A DNA stretch of 8,442 nt from Candidatus Pacearchaeota archaeon (GTDB taxonomy: Archaea > Nanoarchaeota > Nanoarchaeia > Pacearchaeales > GW2011-AR1): NCBI GenBank assembly GCA_002690445.1, contig NZER01000084.1, positions 1-8,442 on the forward strand. Reading direction: 5' to 3'. A model generated the notes under the pieces. That model was given only the letters and a program-made list of their open reading frames with translations. It had not been told where the DNA came from and ran no database searches. The position numbers were made by a program, and so were the translations under genes. Below, one piece after another: positions 7,401 through 8,442 of this stretch. The first letter of the stretch is position 1. Each line of letters begins with the position of its first letter.

Positions 7401-8442
7401 AACGTTATATGTTTCAAAACCAAAATCGCCTCCGTCATAAGGCGCGTAAATTTCCCTGTGCGAATTTAAAAGCAAAGTTTTAAAAGCTCTAGATTTTTTT
7501 GACAAGTCTAATGGGTTTTGCTCAAGTTTTAATTCAAAAGTATGATTGTCGTCAAAAACATAATTATGCCTCCAGCTTTCACACACAAAGCTCAACTGTT
7601 TATTATGGGGGTGCGGAGGCGTAAATTTAAAAGTTTGATAAGCCTGCTTGCTTAGTAAAAATTTAGAAACGGCAACGGCTTCCTTGTTTGATCGATTAGC
7701 CAAAACTACATTTAATTTTAAATTTGCAGTGTTGATTCCGTCATTAGATCTTTGATTGAAATCATTATTAAATTTGCTATTTTTAAACCTAATCGGCACT
7801 ACTTCATCGGAAACAACAGATGGCTTAAATAAAAAAGTGTCATTAGTCCACAGGGAGCCTTTCCCGCTAGGGCTATTCAAGATGCTGGCGGCCGTACTTG
7901 ATGCGCCAGTATAATAGTAATAACCATCGCTGCCACTTAACGAACCAAGACCCCCGCCGCTATGGTAAACCGTGTCATAAAGAGAATAAGTTTTTCCTGC
8001 CTCCCAAAGCCCGTCAGTATTTCCACTTGAAATAAACCTGTTCATCCAATCTGTCGAACTGGTATGCTCATTTGCAAACGTGGTATTTATTGTGTTGACG
8101 TCACTAAAAGAAGCATTAATCTCATATCCGTCACAAAAATATTCGTCTTTTTTGTCATAAGGATAAAATGACTCAAAAGTAAATCCTGTTACTCCAGAAA
8201 TCGCACCGCTTAACGCTTCAAAGGAATGGCTTTCTAAAAAATTTGATATAGCTCTCGTTTCTTTATCATTTCTTCCACCAAAACTTAAATTAAAGTTTGC
8301 ATGAATATTATTGGTTGACTTTGGCATTAAGGAAAAATACCCATCACCAAAATCAGTTCTGTAATTTTTTCCCTCGAATGTTGCCGTCGCATTATATCCA
8401 GGCTTGGAGAAAAACTCTTGAGTCCACTTGCTTGCTCCGCCA
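4431..8442 (-). CDS. Giant gpM-like tail protein fused to glycine-rich and F5/8C adhesin modules (5' end beyond right edge)
   Basis: An ATG at 8327 gives 1298 residues, but the same frame stays open without a stop to the right edge. That adds 38 codons (GGASKWTQEFF...RTDFGDGYF) that belong to the first domain, so the true start lies outside. With the ATG at 8327 as residue 1, the domains in order are: gpM-like domain 1 (-38 to 85); CBM5/12-like module (106-161); gpM-like domain 2 (160-271); Ig/ASH-like region (about 300-465); FnIII (about 468-545); beta-rich linker (about 585-652); glycine-rich adhesin (about 653-1035) with several poly-Gly runs; and a discoidin/F5/8 type C-like domain (about 1083-1285). 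In lambda, gpM is a ~109-residue distal tail hub protein encoded just before L, which is the position here. The rest resembles receptor- or glycan-binding parts of tail fibres. I infer a hub protein that displays side adhesins around the tail tip. The gpM and glycine-rich calls are fairly sure, FnIII and F5/8C likely, ASH tentative. Confidence 0.85.
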   Translation of the reverse strand, partial: GGASKWTQEFFSKPGYNATATFEGKNYRTDFGDGYFSLMPKSTNNIHANFNLSFGGRNDKETRAISNFLESHSFEALSGAISGVTGFTFESFYPYDKKDEYFCDGYEINASFSDVNTINTTFANEHTSSTDWMNRFISSGNTDGLWEAGKTYSLYDTVYHSGGGLGSLSGSDGYYYYTGASSTAASILNSPSGKGSLWTNDTFLFKPSVVSDEVVPIRFKNSKFNNDFNQRSNDGINTANLKLNVVLANRSNKEAVAVSKFLLSKQAYQTFKFTPPHPHNKQLSFVCESWRHNYVFDDNHTFELKLEQNPLDLSKKSRAFKTLLLNSHREIYAPYDGGDFGFETYNVTTGINFGAFMTGFASGTGMYIYNSGEQTIKTSLTLSGDEAASGLFRLEHPYDNRVSNVHPSGLTYNLAPGESGRFDMIFSTTGYTGQVGENAGLGAASTSDDADRISFAKGRIMYTDEPSVGGIKESALIISTTDEFLFADPSGDLKLDLVGEAVHDAAPGAPINVMAKQIPERAAITGKWELADPKTATGISVLYSTDDVYYTMLQTGLATGVTTFTHEPVIPGSGYYYRVGASNCDIVGVGTSTARTFSTCAYRDNVATGEASDVVTVAASALPVVIGGRESVYNQLNISTLATGALNKLGLTNCNDFSSIICTLKAGAVVASNNPEIPALQTGPVVQKIDGTNLKLKLVVEDGAQIIGAGGMGADAVRQKDFAFAISTRLSDSVTPLSRSQSVVGSVHELQGVGPVSLWATSGSSEGKYLLPNGYGGSDNVTPFNGGSGGTAFAIHPSYREHDQEVEITNNYGRILGGGGGGGQGGTRFNNILHSKDLFAGTLAGLRNRERTVGIGSNASPSTLKEVRAGGGGGGGAGLNKNTTDELEITQTLDGAEVITIPPIVKFDTAMGGNPCLPSSKHKRTNLANGEDSWSAATPASRAGGKSSIGIARVGNLVIARASEGGRGAIPRAKHRGERGILNVESYDNPKVLNAAEGEAAWNGGGQGGYGGGWGLDGGNGEHLQQQEPHRFQEPRNYGYGGSGGLCIQTNGCRLKFMETGYIPSSGMSVYGGQRTDTDAKSSELYRNTIGIGNYLTARCSGNATTREANDSQSSTGSLTILGSMSGLRNNGGGEMSKETETVNASYPAWKAFNQRIHGAPADYVLFETVGFPYFLTYDFGGDPNDRQRVESYTIVSAGASPSHYSTESNAKTMFSDIYAPTSWELHGTNTTDHVENKSWKVLHVVTDNVPKQTLPVSLKPPTVGGSSTEENDKSYVSIPGLIRAFPINNYEKFRYYRLKIISAEHAADKKCKIADFGLRSTNRGYAGFISSALHT
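4473..5081 (-). other. F5/8 type C (discoidin)-like C-terminal domain
   Basis: Residues about 1083-1285 contain YPAWKAFNQ (1109-1117), FPYFLTYDFGG (1134-1144), QRVESYTIVSAG (1150-1161), YAPTSWELHGTN (1181-1192), WKVLHVVTD (1202-1210), FRYYRLKIISA (1256-1266) and CKIADFGLR (1274-1282). An 'A-x-KAF', then 'YDFG', 'V-x-SYTI', 'P-x-SWEL-x-GTN', 'W', 'F-x-YYRL-x-I' and 'I-ADFGL' is the strand order of discoidin-like galactose-binding folds. These often bind glycans. The length (about 200 residues) allows one insertion loop (about 1211-1245). Confidence 0.65.
5379..5432 (-). repeat. Glycine-rich tract 3
   Basis: This encodes GGGQGGYGGGWGLDGGNG (residues 966-983), an interrupted glycine run with aromatic residues. 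It is typical of the ordered glycine-rich core of such adhesins rather than a plain low-complexity tract. Confidence 0.7.
5814..5834 (-). repeat. Poly-glycine codon tract 2
   Basis: Seven consecutive Gly codons, mostly GGC (residues 832-838). The tract is similar at DNA level to the one about 150 bases upstream in the gene. Confidence 0.8.
5964..5993 (-). repeat. Poly-glycine codon tract 1
   Basis: Near-continuous GGN codons (GGC then GGA/GGT) encode seven Gly, Gln, then two Gly (residues 779-788) of the adhesin. Such tracts are prone to slippage and recombination. Confidence 0.8.
6693..6926 (-). other. Fibronectin type III-like domain
   Basis: Residues about 468-545 read APGAPINVMAKQIPERAAI, then TGKWEL (487-492), ISVLYSTDD (501-509), YYTMLQTG, TTFTHEPVIPGSGYYYRVGAS (524-544). 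The Pro-rich entry, central Trp, 'YSTDD-x-YYT' strand and final 'PGSGYYYRVGASN' strand form the classic FnIII outline. FnIII domains are common spacers in lambda gpJ and other tail proteins. Confidence 0.65.
6933..7430 (-). other. Ig/ASH-like beta domain region
   Basis: Residues about 300-465 of the large protein contain GMYIYNSGEQTIKTSLTLSG (327-346), an LAPGESGRFDMIFSTTGYTG strand pair (376-395), a Gly-Arg-Ile strand (420-422) and LKLDLVGEAV (455-464). A strand with an Asn-Ser-Gly turn, then a Pro-Gly-Glu-Ser-based strand and a closing L-x-L-x-G-x-A is typical of Ig-like ASH/SPD-2/Hydin-type domains used as spacers in fibres. The call rests on this pattern only. Confidence 0.4.
7515..7850 (-). 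repeat. gpM-like domain, copy 2 (protein-level repeat)
   Basis: Residues 160-271 of the large protein read LWTNDTFLFKPS, FNNDFNQRSNDGINTANLK, ANRSNKEAVAVSKFLLS, FKFTPPHPH, FVCESWRHNYVF and DDNHTFELKLEQ. They align with copy 1 segment by segment (W-T-x-x-F-x-x-KP, DF, R-x-x-K-E-x-x-A-x-S-x-FL-x-S, P-x(n)-F-x-C, N-T-x(n)-F). The FTPP and CESW motifs are closer to canonical gpM than those of copy 1. Confidence 0.75.
7845..8012 (-). other. CBM5/12-like module between the two gpM domains
   Basis: Residues 106-161 have the layout of the small chitin-binding-type (CBM5/12) fold. There is an opening Trp (W108), then TYSLYDTVYHSGG (113-125) in place of the usual Y-x-x-G-D-x-V-x-x-x-G. An aromatic strand YYYYTG follows (136-141), and after a Ser/Gly loop a closing Trp (LW, 159-160) leads straight into gpM copy 2. 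The bases just inside the right edge encode a similar closing Trp (ASKW) before gpM copy 1, hinting that another such module lies beyond the edge. Sugar binding is inferred from the pattern only. Confidence 0.5.
8073..8442 (-). repeat. gpM-like domain, copy 1 (protein-level repeat, 5' end cut)
   Basis: This encodes KWTQEFFSKPGY, then RTDFGDGYF, NNIHANFNLSFGGRNDKET, AISNFLES, FYPYDKK, FCDGYEINASF and DVNTINTTF. The order of an FGDGY turn, a strand with Asn-Ile, an Arg-x-x-Lys-Glu helix ending in FLES, a (T)P/YP strand and a Cys-x-x-(W/Y) strand is that of the phage minor tail protein family of lambda gpM. The second copy at 7515-7850 repeats the same order, so the protein carries a tandem duplication. 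Confidence 0.75.

Noticed and set aside
4431..8442. Diversity-generating retroelement target in the adhesin
   Set aside because: No template/variable repeat pair, reverse transcriptase or C-type lectin variable end was seen. The C-terminus looks like F5/8C instead.
1..8442. tRNA, CRISPR, insertion sequence, attachment site
   Set aside because: No cloverleaf, regular spaced repeats, transposase or integrase-like sequence was seen; nearly every base is coding on the minus strand.

Overview
The window is a distal-tail gene block of a siphovirus or prophage, written entirely on the minus strand. It is recognisably lambda-like. Read 5'->3' on the minus strand (from the right edge leftwards), the order is [gpM-like domains fused to a large adhesin] - L - K - I - I (second copy) - J. 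This is the lambda order M-L-K-I-J with two departures: the M position is occupied by a giant multidomain protein, and I is duplicated. There are no host housekeeping genes, tRNAs, integrase, CRISPR or insertion sequences, so the host cannot be named. A lambda-type tail tip suggests a Gram-negative host, which is inference only. Base composition is mixed: K is very AT-rich (12 G/C of 60 bases at 2821-2880), while the I genes and the glycine-rich part of the large protein reach 55-60% G+C (33 of 60 at 1381-1440; 36 of 60 at 5521-5580).

Layout. 8442-4431 (minus): the 3' part of a giant protein, still open at the right edge. It holds two tandem gpM-like domains with a small carbohydrate-binding-like module between them, then an Ig/ASH-like region, an FnIII domain, a glycine-rich (polyglycine-type) adhesin region and a C-terminal F5/8 type C (discoidin-like) domain. 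4415-3267: gpL with its four iron-sulfur cysteines, but with a large insertion between the second and third. 3274-2546: gpK, with complete JAMM (MPN+) and NlpC/P60 catalytic residues. 2517-1822 and 1818-868: two paralogous gpI-type proteins with near-identical cores and unrelated C-terminal tails, the second unusually rich in tryptophan. 866-1: the N-terminal 288 codons of gpJ, the central tail fibre/tip protein, cut by the left edge.

The genes abut or overlap (gaps of 15, -8, 28, 3 and 1 bases), with no room for promoters or terminators, so they look like one transcription unit coming from beyond the right edge. Functionally, gpM, gpL, gpK, gpI and gpJ would build the tail tip that starts tail assembly and contacts the host. 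Here the M-position protein also carries several predicted glycan- or receptor-binding modules. That makes it a lambda-family analogue of the 'evolved Dit' proteins of phages infecting Gram-positive bacteria. The most unusual items are this fused M-adhesin, its internal M duplication, the sugar-binding-like module that seems to recur inside gpL, and the doubled gpI with a Trp-rich, acidic-then-basic tail.
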